This document shows, one piece after another, positions 36,831 through 45,567 of a DNA stretch of 45,699 nt. Each line of letters starts with the position of its first letter. Position 1 is the stretch's first letter. Origin of the DNA: Chloroflexota bacterium (GTDB lineage Bacteria; Chloroflexota; Anaerolineae; Anaerolineales; UBA4823). Under the pieces are notes generated by a model that saw nothing but the letters and a program-made list of their open reading frames with translations, was not told the DNA's origin and made no database searches. Location of the stretch: assembly GCA_012516075.1 (NCBI GenBank), contig JAAYXE010000098.1, positions 1 to 45,699 on the forward strand, given 5' to 3'. A program made the translations under genes and the position numbers.

Positions 36831-37859
36831 ATGACAAAAGAAATATATTTTACGGTTGGGAATGTGCCGGTATACGGCGATCGCATCCTTTCCCCCATGG
36901 ATGGATTCTCCGATCTGCCGTTTCGTTCGCTGTGCTACGAACTGGGATCGGCGATGAGCTACACCGAGTTCGTCAACGCACTCGACGTGCTCTCGCCGGC
37001 GTCATTTCAAGAGCGCGTCGCGCCGCGTATTGCTTTTCGCCCCGAAGAACGACCGGTTGTCTTTCAAATCTTCGACAGCGAGCCGGCCCGCCTGCTCGAG
37101 GCAGCTCTACGCCTGCAGGAATATGGCCCGGATATCATTGACATTAACATGGGCTGCTCGGTCAGGCATGTCTCCGGCCGCGGCGCCGGAGCTGGCCTGC
37201 TGCGGACACCGCTCAAAGTGGCGCGCATTTTTCGCACTCTGAGCCGCAGATTGGAAGTCCCGGTCAGCGGAAAAATCCGCCTGGGCTGGGATGAAGGCTC
37301 GAAGAATTACCTGCTCATCGCGCGCATCATCGAGGAAAATGGTGGGGCGCTGGTTGCGGTCCACGGCCGTACCAGGTCGCAGGGTTACGGCGGACGTGCG
37401 AATTGGGATGCAATAGCCGAGATCAAGCAGGCGCTCTCGATCCCGGTGATCGGCAACGGCGACGTGCGCAGTGCGGCGGATATCGAGCGTATGCGCCGGT
37501 ACACGGGCTGCAATGGGGTGATGATCGGCCGCGGCGCGATCGGCAATCCCTGGATCTTCTCCGGGCTGGACCGCTGGCAGGTGCCGCCCGATGTCGTGCG
37601 CAGCACCATGCTTACTCACCTGGACCGCATGCTCGATTTTTACGGGAAGGAAAAGGGGCTGGTCCTGTTTCGCAAGCATGCCAGCCGCTATTTGAGCCCT
37701 ATACCCCTGACCAGGGAGCAGCGTGCGCGCCTTTTCAGCTGTGAACACCCGGACGAATTCCTGGAACTGCTGGATTCGCTCGTCGTTTTCGCCCAGGATG
37801 AAAAGTACTTAAACTGCTCTAGTGAAAATCTACGTAAACCTACATTGACGGGCCTGTAG
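36831..37859 (+). CDS. dus: tRNA-dihydrouridine synthase
   Basis: 342 residues from the ATG at 36831, 19 bp after radA; the extra upstream 50 residues of the open frame come from the radA overlap. It is an FMN-binding TIM barrel: LSPMDGFSDLPFRSLC at the N-terminus, FQIFDSEPARLLEAA, NMGCSVRHVSGRGAGAGLL with the catalytic Cys, KIRLGWDE, VAVHGRTRSQGYGGRANW, VIGNGDV and IGRGAIGNPWIF. It reduces uridine in the D-loop of tRNA. The usual Pro after NMGC is Ser here. radA and dus are probably cotranscribed. Confidence 0.93.
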   Translation: MTKEIYFTVGNVPVYGDRILSPMDGFSDLPFRSLCYELGSAMSYTEFVNALDVLSPASFQERVAPRIAFRPEERPVVFQIFDSEPARLLEAALRLQEYGPDIIDINMGCSVRHVSGRGAGAGLLRTPLKVARIFRTLSRRLEVPVSGKIRLGWDEGSKNYLLIARIIEENGGALVAVHGRTRSQGYGGRANWDAIAEIKQALSIPVIGNGDVRSAADIERMRRYTGCNGVMIGRGAIGNPWIFSGLDRWQVPPDVVRSTMLTHLDRMLDFYGKEKGLVLFRKHASRYLSPIPLTREQRARLFSCEHPDEFLELLDSLVVFAQDEKYLNCSSENLRKPTLTGL

Positions 37860-37872
37860 CTTCTGGTAAATT
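37845..37872 (+). promoter_or_regulatory. Promoter for the PucC-like gene (inside end of dus)
   Basis: TTGACG, 16-bp spacer and TAAATT, with TGG just before the -10. Confidence 0.5.
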
Positions 37873-37913
37873 GTATAAGGTTTGTCTAATTTTTAAGATC
37901 AGGAGATCAGGCC

Positions 37914-39224
37914 GTGCTGCTAAAGCGAATCCAGCTTGGATTAATTCACGTTGCCGTCGCTATGACCCTGGTTCCCATCAACAGTACGCTGAACCGGGTC
38001 ATGATTAAAGAGCTTGCGCTTTCGGCAACCCTTGTTGCTTTTCTGGCTTCTCTTCCCTATCTCTTTTCTCCCATTCAGGTCGCCATCGGTTCGTTTTCAG
38101 ACCGCCACCCCCTGTGGGGGTACCGCCGCACGCCCTATATTCTCTTTGGGCTGTTTCTGTGTGTGCTGGGCTTGCTGATGTCTCCACAGGCAGCCTTCCT
38201 GATCAGCGAGAACTTCTGGGCGGGGATCGTGGTGGCTGCTTTCGCTTTCGGCGCCTGGGGGATGGGCTATAACTTCGCTTCGGTTTCGTATCTTTCTCTG
38301 GCCACAGACATTTCTGGAGAAAACGGCCGGGGCCGGACCATCGCGGTCATGTGGTTTATGATGATCACCAGCATCATCCTGACCGCCATCACCATCAGTT
38401 TCATGGTCGATCCCTACACACCGGAGGCCATGAACCGGGCGTTCTGGGTGGTCGGTGGAGCCGCAGCTGTGCTTGGCGTTCTGGGGGTCATCCGGCTGGA
38501 GAAGCGCGTAGACCCTGCCGGGGCAGTTTCAAGGGCCAGTGAACCCTCCTGGATCGATATGGGACGCGCGATCCTGGGGAGCAAGCAGGCCACATTGTTC
38601 TTCTTCTACCTGCTCATCCTGCTGGCCGCAATTTTAGGACAGGACATCCTGCTGGAACCTTTCGGCGGCGAAGCGTTTGGGATGTCTGTGCATGAGACCA
38701 CCCGCATCACCTCGCTGTGGGGAGTCTGTGTGCTGGTCGCTCTGTTGATCGCCGGCTTCCTGGAAGGGCGGATGAGCAAGCACCGCGTGGCAACCTGGGG
38801 GGCCTGGACCGCTCTTACAGGGTTCGTCATGATCACCGCCAGCGCCTTTCTCGTCCATTCTGGCGTTTTCTTCGCCGGTGTTGTGCTCCTGGGGATTGGC
38901 ACTGGACTGGCTACCGTGTCGAACGTTTCTCTGATGCTGGACATGACTACCGCACAGAACGCCGGCCTCTTCATCGGCGCGTGGGGGATGTCGAATGCAC
39001 TCTCGCGCCTGCTGGGTTCCCTGCTGGCCGGAGGGGTGCGTGATGTTCTCACCCAGATCCTGGGGAACGCAGTGATGGGTTACGCAGGCGTGTTCGTCAT
39101 TCAGGCGTTGTTCCTGGGCGTTTCTCTGATGATGCTGCGCAGGATCGATGTGCGCGCCTTCCAGCGCGAAGAAAGCAGCCTTTCTATTATTGAGCGAACG
39201 GCTCTGGCGAACGATCCATCCTGA
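37914..39224 (+). CDS. PucC/BCD-family MFS transporter
   Basis: 436 residues from a GTG with AGGAG 8 nt upstream. About 12 membrane helices are predicted. The N-terminus has LGLIHVAVAMTLVPINSTLNRVMIKEL, the pattern of the bacteriochlorophyll-delivery PucC/LhaA subfamily, with DRHPLWGYRRTPYI after helix 2. In phototrophs PucC supports light-harvesting complex assembly; in other bacteria its relatives have unknown substrates. The neighbours give no phototrophy genes. The function is therefore open. The next gene is a regulator starting 61 bp downstream. Confidence 0.8.
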   Translation: MLLKRIQLGLIHVAVAMTLVPINSTLNRVMIKELALSATLVAFLASLPYLFSPIQVAIGSFSDRHPLWGYRRTPYILFGLFLCVLGLLMSPQAAFLISENFWAGIVVAAFAFGAWGMGYNFASVSYLSLATDISGENGRGRTIAVMWFMMITSIILTAITISFMVDPYTPEAMNRAFWVVGGAAAVLGVLGVIRLEKRVDPAGAVSRASEPSWIDMGRAILGSKQATLFFFYLLILLAAILGQDILLEPFGGEAFGMSVHETTRITSLWGVCVLVALLIAGFLEGRMSKHRVATWGAWTALTGFVMITASAFLVHSGVFFAGVVLLGIGTGLATVSNVSLMLDMTTAQNAGLFIGAWGMSNALSRLLGSLLAGGVRDVLTQILGNAVMGYAGVFVIQALFLGVSLMMLRRIDVRAFQREESSLSIIERTALANDPS

Positions 39225-39284
39225 GATTATTAACCGACCCGGTGGTACAATCGAAGCTCGAAACCCGGCGAAGGAGTGGAGTTT

Positions 39285-39908
39285 ATGCCTGCTGAATGGC
39301 TGAGCCTGAGCGAAGTCGCCAGCCTGCTGGGGGTACATCCCAGCACGGTGCGCAGCTGGTCAGACCAGGGGATTCTGCCCGTGCACCGCACGAAGGGGGG
39401 CCACCGCCGCTACCGGCGAAGTGAGGTGGACCTCTGGATGCAGTCCCAACGCGCGACGGCGCCCAATGAAGTCCAACTCGTGGCCCAGCAGGCGCTGCGG
39501 AACACTCGATTACAGGTCAGCGAAGGCCGGCTGAAAGAAGAGTCCTGGTATCAAAAACTGGACCAGATGGCCCGGGATCAGTACCGGGAGAGCGGCCGCA
39601 CCCTGCTTCAGGGATTGATCAACTTTTTGCGGACCGATGGGGACGCCGGTGCACCGGAGGCCGAAGCGATCGGATATGAATACGCCTCCCGCGGCCGGCG
39701 CTGCGGCCTGAGCGCCCTCGAAGCCACTCATGCTTTTCTGTTCTTTCGCACGGTGCTGCTCGAATCGATGCTGTCCGTTTACGAGGCTGCCGCGGTCAGC
39801 TCAGCTTACGTCTGGGCTGACCTGTTTCGAAAAGTCACAGCTTTTACTGACCAGATCCTGGTCACAATTCTGGAAACCTACGAGATCTACGAACGAGTGA
39901 ACCGGTGA
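39285..39908 (+). CDS. MerR-type HTH fused to an RsbRD-like helical domain
   Basis: 207 residues from the ATG at 39285, 8 nt after AAGGAG; the GTG at 39276 is too close to that site. An excisionase/MerR-type winged helix is at 1-50 (LSLSEVASLLGVHPSTVRSW then GILPVHRTKGGHRRYRRSEVDLW). Residues about 95-205 are helical and resemble the RsbRD N-terminal sensor domain (LEATHAFLFFRTVLLESML). In RsbR proteins this domain takes up stress signals, so this may be a DNA-binding sensor. A TGGTACAAT -10-like element is at 39243-39251. The small membrane protein gene overlaps its stop. Confidence 0.75.
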   Translation: MPAEWLSLSEVASLLGVHPSTVRSWSDQGILPVHRTKGGHRRYRRSEVDLWMQSQRATAPNEVQLVAQQALRNTRLQVSEGRLKEESWYQKLDQMARDQYRESGRTLLQGLINFLRTDGDAGAPEAEAIGYEYASRGRRCGLSALEATHAFLFFRTVLLESMLSVYEAAAVSSAYVWADLFRKVTAFTDQILVTILETYEIYERVNR

Positions 39909-40045
39909 AACGCTCTAGCAAACGCTTTTCAGAGTCCGGATGGACGCAGTATCTTGTCCCCGCAGTGCTGGTGCTCCTGGCTGCCGGTCTGCTGGGGACC
40001 TTTCTGGTGGTGATCCTATCACTCCTGGGGGTGTTCTCCGTTTAA
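39905..40045 (+). CDS. Small single-pass membrane protein, 46 residues
   Basis: GTG start overlapping the stop of the MerR-like gene by four bases (GTGA), ending at TAA 40043-40045. The sequence has a basic N-terminal part (MKRSSKRFSESGWTQYL) and one hydrophobic helix of about 27 residues (VPAVLVLLAAGLLG then FLVVILSLLGVFSV). Translational coupling with the regulator suggests a shared role, perhaps a membrane tether or a sensed partner. No family was recognised. Confidence 0.6.
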   Translation: MKRSSKRFSESGWTQYLVPAVLVLLAAGLLGTFLVVILSLLGVFSV

Positions 40046-40108
40046 GGGGCCCCTGACGTCATTATCACTACTCTGGCGCTAAACAGCATACTGCACAGGG
40101 AGGCGAAG

Positions 40109-40828
40109 ATGCACTATATTTCTCTACTTTCAACCATTATTACGGCGGTTTTTGCGACAGCAGTGCTTTCTCGATACCGGTACAAAAAAGGCCGGCACCT
40201 GCTGTTCTGGGGGATTGGCCTGATCTTTTACGGAATCGGGACTCTGACCGAAGTGATCCTGGGTCTGACGTTTTCGGAAGCGGCCTTGAAAGCCTGGTAT
40301 CTCAGCGGCGCCATGCTGACTGCAGCCTGGCTGGGCCAGGGGACGATCTTTCTACTGGTGCGCAAACGCGGCGTCGCACCAGCCCTGGCAGCTGCCCTCG
40401 TGCTGGTCTCGATCCTTGCTGTGGTCCTGGTCGCCCTCGCTCCCATCAACCGGGATGTTACATTCGATGTGCGCCAGCCAATTTCCACCCAGTATAAGGA
40501 CATCATGGGCCGCAGCGGCCTGATCGTCGTGCTGACCATTTTGTTGAACATCTACGGAACGATCGGGCTGGTGGGCGGCGCCATTTATTCTGCCTTCCTG
40601 TTCTGGCGTAAAAGAGTGCTGGCCAACCGGATGGCAGGGAATCTGCTGATCGCAGCCGGCGCTCTGATGCCGGCGATGGCCGGCTCTTTTGTCAACGCCG
40701 GCCTGGTGGACTGGTTGTACGTGAGCGAAATGCTTGTGGTGATCCTGATGTTCCTGGGTTTTCGCCAGGCAACTGCCGCAAAGGAGCCGGCATCACAGAC
40801 CAGTGCAGTATCCACCACACAGGTTTGA
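40109..40828 (+). CDS. Seven-TM membrane protein of unknown function
   Basis: 239 residues; GGGAGG lies 5 nt before the ATG. Seven hydrophobic segments are visible, at about 3-20, 30-50, 60-85, 90-110, 135-165, 175-195 and 203-220, with a short Thr/Ser-rich C-terminal tail. No enzyme motif is recognised. It follows the small membrane protein by 63 bp and is terminated just downstream, so it may be the last gene of the regulator unit or may have its own promoter. Confidence 0.7.
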   Translation: MHYISLLSTIITAVFATAVLSRYRYKKGRHLLFWGIGLIFYGIGTLTEVILGLTFSEAALKAWYLSGAMLTAAWLGQGTIFLLVRKRGVAPALAAALVLVSILAVVLVALAPINRDVTFDVRQPISTQYKDIMGRSGLIVVLTILLNIYGTIGLVGGAIYSAFLFWRKRVLANRMAGNLLIAAGALMPAMAGSFVNAGLVDWLYVSEMLVVILMFLGFRQATAAKEPASQTSAVSTTQV

Positions 40829-40866
40829 GCACTTACAGACGGGTTTCGCTTCCTCTGTATCAACTG

Positions 40867-40896
40867 AAGCCTGGTGAATAGCCACCAGGCTTTTTT
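40867..40896 (+). terminator. Terminator after the 7-TM gene
   Basis: AAGCCTGGTG and CACCAGGCTT form a 10-bp stem followed by a T-run. Confidence 0.9.
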
Positions 40897-41021
40897 CTCT
40901 ATGAATAAACAATATATAGAAACGAGAATAGAAAACGGCCGCTTTCATTTGTGGTTATTGGCACCGCTTTAAATTCGGATCATTTTTTACCGAATTCAAT
41001 AACCTTTTTGGTATACAAAGG

Positions 41022-41030
41022 TGGTAGAAT
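41022..41030 (+). promoter_or_regulatory. Extended -10 element upstream of the DUF6391 gene
   Basis: TGGTAGAAT, 84 nt before the start codon; the same nonamer precedes clpC. Confidence 0.4.
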
Positions 41031-41114
41031 GGGCTGACCCTTCCCCGGAATTGTAAAGCAGGTTAAATTACAGGTTATTTCCCGCTTGTTTTTATGTGTT
41101 ATGGAGATGAGAAA

Positions 41115-41645
41115 ATGAATGAACCAACTGGCTTGCTGCAGACTCTTTTAGGCGCTTTCCCGGTTTCACGCATTCGACGTAATCACGGGTTAGAGCATGC
41201 AACGCTGCATATCCTTTCGAAGAAATATCCGAAAACGAGCCTGGCAGGCCATTCTGATATGGGCGGTTTCTGGATTCTGGGCGATGTCGAAACCAGTGAT
41301 CTGAAAGCTGCCGTGGATGAAGCCCTGACCCGTATGCGCAACGGCGAGGAAGAGCTGGCCGTACATCCGAACTGCGGCACCAATTTTGTGACTGCCGGGA
41401 CTCTGGCTGGCGTGGCCGCCTCCCTGGCGATGCTGGGAGTCGGGCGCCGGCTGCGCGACCGGCTGGAACGTGTCCCGCTGGCTGCTTCACTGGCCACGAT
41501 TGCATTGATGGTCGCACAACCGATGGGCATGATGATCCAGGCGCGCGTGACGACTTCCGGGGTCCCTCTTTCCCTGCGAGTGGTTGATGTGATTCCTTCC
41601 ATGCGCGGCCGCATCCGCGCTCACCGGGTGGTAACGGAGGGTTGA
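41115..41645 (+). CDS. DUF6391 family protein
   Basis: 176 residues from the ATG at 41115, which has GGAGATGAG upstream. The N-terminal half has RRNHGLEHATLHIL and MGGFWILGDVETSDLKAAV (about 22-70), and two hydrophobic helices follow near 98-112 and 128-145. The family occurs mainly in Cyanobacteria and Chloroflexota and is uncharacterised; a conserved His pair (HGLEHAT) suggests metal or catalytic use. The gene lies 3 bp before holA and is probably cotranscribed with it. Confidence 0.75.
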   Translation: MNEPTGLLQTLLGAFPVSRIRRNHGLEHATLHILSKKYPKTSLAGHSDMGGFWILGDVETSDLKAAVDEALTRMRNGEEELAVHPNCGTNFVTAGTLAGVAASLAMLGVGRRLRDRLERVPLAASLATIALMVAQPMGMMIQARVTTSGVPLSLRVVDVIPSMRGRIRAHRVVTEG

Positions 41646-41648
41646 CGA

Positions 41649-42653
41649 ATGAGTGATCCCGCCCCGGTGGTCTATTTGCTGCATGGGGAGGATGAATTTG
41701 CCATCGCCCAGTTTGTGACCGATCTCGAGTCCAGGCTGGGCGATGATTCGATTGCGTCCATGAACATCACTCGTCTGGATGGGCGAACCTGCAGCCAGGA
41801 CGAGCTGGTCTCCGCTGTCAGTGTGATGCCTTTCCTGGCGGAACGCCGTCTGGTGGAACTCACGCATCCGCTGGCGCGCATATCAGGAAAGGCTGATCAG
41901 GAAAAATTTCAAGCGCTGCTCGAAAGAGTGCCCCCGACGACAGCGCTGCTGCTGATTTTTGATCAACCGTTGAAAGGCAGCCCGAAAGATGGGAAGCACT
42001 GGCTCGAGCGCTGGGCGGAGAAGAACAAGGGCAGGGTTTTCGAACGTCTATTTACTTTGCCAAAGGGGCCGGCCATGGGTCAGTGGATCCAGAAACGGGC
42101 AAAGGACTGCGGCGGCCAGTTTACCCCTCAGGCAGCGCAGCTGCTGGCGTCGCTGGTGGGCGATGACCCCAGGATGGCCGATCAGGAAATCCAGAAACTG
42201 CTGGCCTATGTCAATTACGAAAGGCCGGTTGATCCGGAAGATGTCTATACCATCACTCCGGAGACGAAAAAGCTCGAGGACTTTGCCCTGGTTAATGCCC
42301 TGCGCAGCGGCAGGCGCCGGGAAGCAATGGCCGCCCTGCAGAAGGCGCTGCAGGAGGATGACCCCCTGCAAATCCTGGGCAGCATCATATACCAGTTTCG
42401 CCTCATGCTGCTTGCCCGTTCGGTGCTGGACGCAGGGGGATCCACCGAACAGGTGGTTCAGGAGCTTGGCGACCATCTGAATGTTCGCTCCTACCCGGCG
42501 CGCATCGCCGCTGACCAGGCTCGCCGCTATCCCTCCCCGGTTCTGGAAAAAATTTATCGCTATCTGCTGGATGTCGATACTGCTATCAAAACCGGAGAGG
42601 TCGATGCCAGCCTGGCACTGAACCAGCTGGTCACACAGCTGACATCCCTCTAG
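41649..42653 (+). CDS. holA: DNA polymerase III delta subunit
   Basis: 334 residues; GGAGG lies 8 nt before the ATG. The N-terminus has VVYLLHGEDEFAIAQFV, the standard delta start, followed by LAERRLVEL, and an AAA+-like domain with PTTALLLIFDQPL. The C-terminal helical collar has ALVNALRSGRRREAMAAL, DDPLQILGSIIYQFRLML and SLALNQLVTQL. Delta opens the beta clamp during loading. Its presence beside the candidate origin region fits a replication neighbourhood, though not a conserved one. Confidence 0.9.
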   Translation: MSDPAPVVYLLHGEDEFAIAQFVTDLESRLGDDSIASMNITRLDGRTCSQDELVSAVSVMPFLAERRLVELTHPLARISGKADQEKFQALLERVPPTTALLLIFDQPLKGSPKDGKHWLERWAEKNKGRVFERLFTLPKGPAMGQWIQKRAKDCGGQFTPQAAQLLASLVGDDPRMADQEIQKLLAYVNYERPVDPEDVYTITPETKKLEDFALVNALRSGRRREAMAALQKALQEDDPLQILGSIIYQFRLMLLARSVLDAGGSTEQVVQELGDHLNVRSYPARIAADQARRYPSPVLEKIYRYLLDVDTAIKTGEVDASLALNQLVTQLTSL

Positions 42654-42667
42654 ATGGGAAAATAAAT

Positions 42668-42711
42668 AAAGGCCAGGAGAATCCTTCATAAGAAGGTCTC
42701 TCCTGGCCTTT
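42668..42711. terminator. holA terminator (bidirectional)
   Basis: AAAGGCCAGGAGA and TCTCCTGGCCTTT form a long stem with an inner CCTTC/GAAGG hairpin, between convergent genes. Confidence 0.88.
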
Positions 42712-42735
42712 GCTTTAATCCGGATAGAATTTCGT

Positions 42736-43035
42736 TCAGGCGCCCTGGCTGCTGCCGTTCACACCGTTCACGCCGATCCAGAAATGATTGGGGAGCATGG
42801 AGCGAGTGGTGCGCACTTCGATATTCCCGCTGCGGAAAGCTTTGACCTCCCTGGCCTCTTTTTCCTCACCGTTTTCACCTGCTGCGTCGGCCAGGGATGG
42901 CAGCATGCTGGGGTGGACAAAGCACAGCGTTGGGTGCCGGCCGTATTTGGTCTCATAGTAAGCTGCCGCGCGCTCGATCTTTGAATTCAGATCGCGCCTG
43001 GAGTCATTATCAAACCAAAGCATTCCCACGTTCAT
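42736..43035 (-). CDS. Small conserved-looking protein, unknown function
   Basis: 99 residues; GGAG lies about 11 nt before the ATG. The sequence starts MNVGMLWFDNDSRRDLNSKI and contains a Tyr/Glu-rich helix and a PTLCFVHPSML segment, then a beta-rich end. No membrane segment or signal peptide. It is 41 bp downstream of the FtsK/HerA-like ATPase on the same strand with no terminator between, so it should share that LexA-like-controlled transcript. Confidence 0.6.
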   Translation of the reverse strand: MNVGMLWFDNDSRRDLNSKIERAAAYYETKYGRHPTLCFVHPSMLPSLADAAGENGEEKEAREVKAFRSGNIEVRTTRSMLPNHFWIGVNGVNGSSQGA

Positions 43036-43076
43036 CTTACATTCCTCTCCGGGATAAAGTCAGCATTAATCCTTAA

Positions 43077-44003
43077 TCAGTTTTCGGCCGGGATCCAGAA
43101 GCGCAGCCAGCCGCCTTCGAAGGGGACGCAAAATTGGCTTCCGGGCAGCAGATGCGTCGCTTCAGAGTTGTTTGTGCCGGTAATATACGCCGCCAGTCCT
43201 GCAGTAATTATGTTCCCGATCAACCGGGTGCGAAAAGATGACAGGATGTGTTCATCTATCAGTTCGATATCCTGGGCTGCTGTTGTGGCAATCACCCAGA
43301 CCCGGTAGCGAGGTCCATGTTTGACAAGTGCATAGAAGCGGAGGAAATTTTCCTTGTTCAGCAATTGCAAGAACAGCGCCAGATCATCCACTGCCAGCAG
43401 AACTGCAGGACCATTTGCGCTGCCCCGCCGGCGCTGCTCAACGATGGCGGCATATTCCTCGAGCACATTCGTGTGACTGATTTCGTCGAGGGGAATGACC
43501 TGCTGGCAGTGCGGCGAAGTGTGCAGTCCCTCAAATTCCTGAGGGCCACGGACGATCAGGCTGTAGCTGACCTCGCTGGGCCGGTTGATCAATGCGACCG
43601 ATGAAAGGATCGAGTGCAGGAGGCGCGTCTTCCCGCTGGCCGGGTCGCCTACAATAAGCAGGGACCCCGGCGAAGAGTCAGTGAGGTCCAGCGTAAAGGG
43701 CAGACCGTCTTCGCAGGCGCCGAGGAGTATAGAATAGGGATCGAAGGGACCGCTCTGCGAGACCAGATCGGTGAGCCGGGGGATCGTACCGGAATCCAGG
43801 CTCGTATGACCTTCAGGCCGCCCCGAACCATAACCCTCGAACTCCAATGGCGCTGCCTCGTCATGGTTCCTGCCCGTATCTTCGTCTGAACCATATGGAG
43901 ACGCTTTCTGGCTGCGCGGCCCGGCGCGGTAAATACTCTGCCGCCCTTTGAGCCGCTCGAGCACTTTTATTCCGATTGAGAACCTTTCTTCTGGTGTGAG
44001 CAT
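43077..44003 (-). CDS. FtsK/HerA-like ATPase domain protein
   Basis: 308 residues. Walker A is GDPASGKTRLL near 121-131, Walker B is AVLLAVDDLAL near 201-211, and a sensor-like VIATTAAQ follows near 236-243. The layout and the C-terminal GLAAYITGTNNSEATHLLPGSQFCV resemble the ATPase domain of FtsK/SpoIIIE proteins, but without membrane helices or a gamma domain. The first 85 residues are polar and probably disordered. A strong promoter and a LexA-type operator precede it. The role may be in DNA translocation after damage; this is inference. Confidence 0.65.
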   Translation of the reverse strand: MLTPEERFSIGIKVLERLKGRQSIYRAGPRSQKASPYGSDEDTGRNHDEAAPLEFEGYGSGRPEGHTSLDSGTIPRLTDLVSQSGPFDPYSILLGACEDGLPFTLDLTDSSPGSLLIVGDPASGKTRLLHSILSSVALINRPSEVSYSLIVRGPQEFEGLHTSPHCQQVIPLDEISHTNVLEEYAAIVEQRRRGSANGPAVLLAVDDLALFLQLLNKENFLRFYALVKHGPRYRVWVIATTAAQDIELIDEHILSSFRTRLIGNIITAGLAAYITGTNNSEATHLLPGSQFCVPFEGGWLRFWIPAEN

Positions 44004-44019
44004 CGGATCCAGCCTTATC

Positions 44020-44033
44020 AGAACTTATGTTCT
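44020..44033. promoter_or_regulatory. LexA/SOS-box-like operator
   Basis: AGAACTTATGTTCT, a perfect five-base arm dyad matching GAACN4GTTC of Gram-positive LexA sites. It sits immediately after the -10 of the leftward promoter and 16 nt before the start codon. Confidence 0.65.
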
Positions 44034-44034
44034 A

Positions 44035-44063
44035 ATTCTAGCGGATCTCCCCCTTTTCGTCAA
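44035..44063 (-). promoter_or_regulatory. Promoter of the FtsK/HerA-like ATPase gene
   Basis: On the minus strand TTGACG, a 17-bp spacer and TAGAAT. The operator overlaps the expected start of transcription. Confidence 0.72.
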
Positions 44064-44218
44064 TACTTTTTTGAAAAATTTGTTCGAGAATAAAGTTTTT
44101 GATTCGCATTCAATCGAATACTGTTTTGTTTTATGGAGCAAAGGCAGTTATTCTTGAGCAAGAATACAATTTCATCCCTTCGTTTCGCTCGTGCCTGGTT
44201 ACCGGAATAGAAAACAAA

Positions 44219-44252
44219 AACGACAGCGGCTTTCAACTGCTGTCGTTTCTTT
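44219..44252 (-). terminator. Terminator of the 123-residue protein gene
   Basis: ACGACAGC and GCTGTCGT form the stem; on the minus strand it is followed by TTTTTGTTTTC. Confidence 0.75.
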
Positions 44253-44294
44253 AAAGGATCCAGACTCACTTGGCAGCAAGGATGTGGCTTCTCT

Positions 44295-44666
44295 TCAGCG
44301 CTGTACCTGAATGAGATCGTCGATGGCCTGAACGGCCAGTTCGAGAGCCTTTATCCTTCTTTGTAATAGTGTTTTCTGCGGGCTGCCTGTATGTGACTTC
44401 GAATAAATATCTTCTATCGAAGGGAATAAACCTGTCAGAACCTCTCGGGCTTCGACCAGGTCTTCCCGTGTGTAAGGATGGGGGCGATGGTCCCAGACGG
44501 ATTCCAGGACGGCCAGGCCGGTGCGCAAAGCTTTGAGCCGTTTCTCCACTAAGGTCGTACTTGCTCCTTTCTGCTGCATCTGAACCAGAGCTTTTTCTGA
44601 TTTTCGGATTGTGGATTGGAAGGATTTTATAGATTCCTGTTTTACTGCATCTGAAACAGTTTCCAC
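44295..44666 (-). CDS. Small helical protein, unknown function
   Basis: 123 residues starting from a GTG with AAGGACA about 10 nt upstream. It is entirely helical by composition, with heptad-like segments (STIRKSEKALVQMQQKG and LLQRRIKALELAVQAIDDL) at both ends, probably a four-helix bundle. No enzymatic motif. A longer overlapping frame (44266-44766) looks like a shadow because it is basic and shows no pattern. Confidence 0.55.
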   Translation of the reverse strand: METVSDAVKQESIKSFQSTIRKSEKALVQMQQKGASTTLVEKRLKALRTGLAVLESVWDHRPHPYTREDLVEAREVLTGLFPSIEDIYSKSHTGSPQKTLLQRRIKALELAVQAIDDLIQVQR

Positions 44667-44775
44667 GGTTATATTGTCCTTCAGTTATCTGGTGAAATCC
44701 GTCCGTTTTTTTCGGAACCGCATCCACGGATTTTAGGACGTTGGCGATGGATGGGAGGCATATCATTGGAAAAAT

Positions 44776-45558
44776 CTATTGTAAAGACTCCGCTCGATGG
44801 ATGTGATTTGCTATCCTTGCTGCTAGCTCTGGCCATAAAGGTTTTGGCAGACCATGCCCCATACCCTCGAATGTAACGAGTTCGGCATCTGGGATCGCGG
44901 CTGCGGTAGCCTGCCCTCCACTGACATCAATCATCCTGTCATTTTCTCCATGGATAACAAGAGTCGGTATCTGTAAGGATTGAAGCTGTTTTGTTCTATC
45001 GCCTGATTTTATAACTGCCGCAGCCTGACGCATCATACTCAACGGATCATGATCCCTATCCCAGGCAGCGCCCGCGTTTTCAGCGGTATCCTTCTCATCC
45101 AGGGGATACTTCGGAGAACCAAGTGCTTTTCGTGATCGTATCTGCCAGTCGATGTAGGCTTGCCGGTCGTCATAAGGGGGGGATCCCAGACCGGCCAGCA
45201 CTGAAAAGTCAGCCTGCCCAACCGAGGGATTTCCAGTCGTAGACATCATAGATGTCAGTGACCGGACCCTATGCGGATATTCGATCGCTATGGTTTGAGC
45301 GATCATTCCACCCATAGATGCACCAACCAGGTGTACACTGTCATATCCAAGCGCATCCATTAGCCCTACTGTGTCTGCCGCCATATCAGAAAGCGTATAA
45401 GTCACTGTAGAAAAATCACCGGATTGTATTGCTGGAAAATCCGGAACGGGTGCATCAGAAAAGTGGGTTGAAAGTCCGGCATCTCTATTATCGAATCTTA
45501 TTGGATGCAGACCGCGGCTGGACAGTTCCAGACAAAATCCTTCAGGCCAGTTAATCAT
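44776..45558 (-). pseudogene. Alpha/beta hydrolase, apparently lacking its N-terminus
   Basis: 260 residues. Family hallmarks are present: INWPEGFCLELSSRG, IRFDNRDAGLS, the nucleophile elbow GASMGG (near 99), the acid in HGENDRMID and His in GMGHGLP. The family normally begins about 35-40 residues earlier with the first strands and the oxyanion-hole loop. A TGA lies nine bases upstream in the same frame and no ribosome site precedes the ATG. Either the gene is decayed, or there is a frameshift near 45560-45570, or a truncated form is made. The catalytic residues remain intact, so decay would be recent. Confidence 0.55.
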
Positions 45559-45567
45559 CTGTGTGAT

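Noticed and set aside
44266..44766. 166-residue minus-strand frame
   Set aside because: Overlaps a better helical frame (44295-44666) and has no coding pattern.
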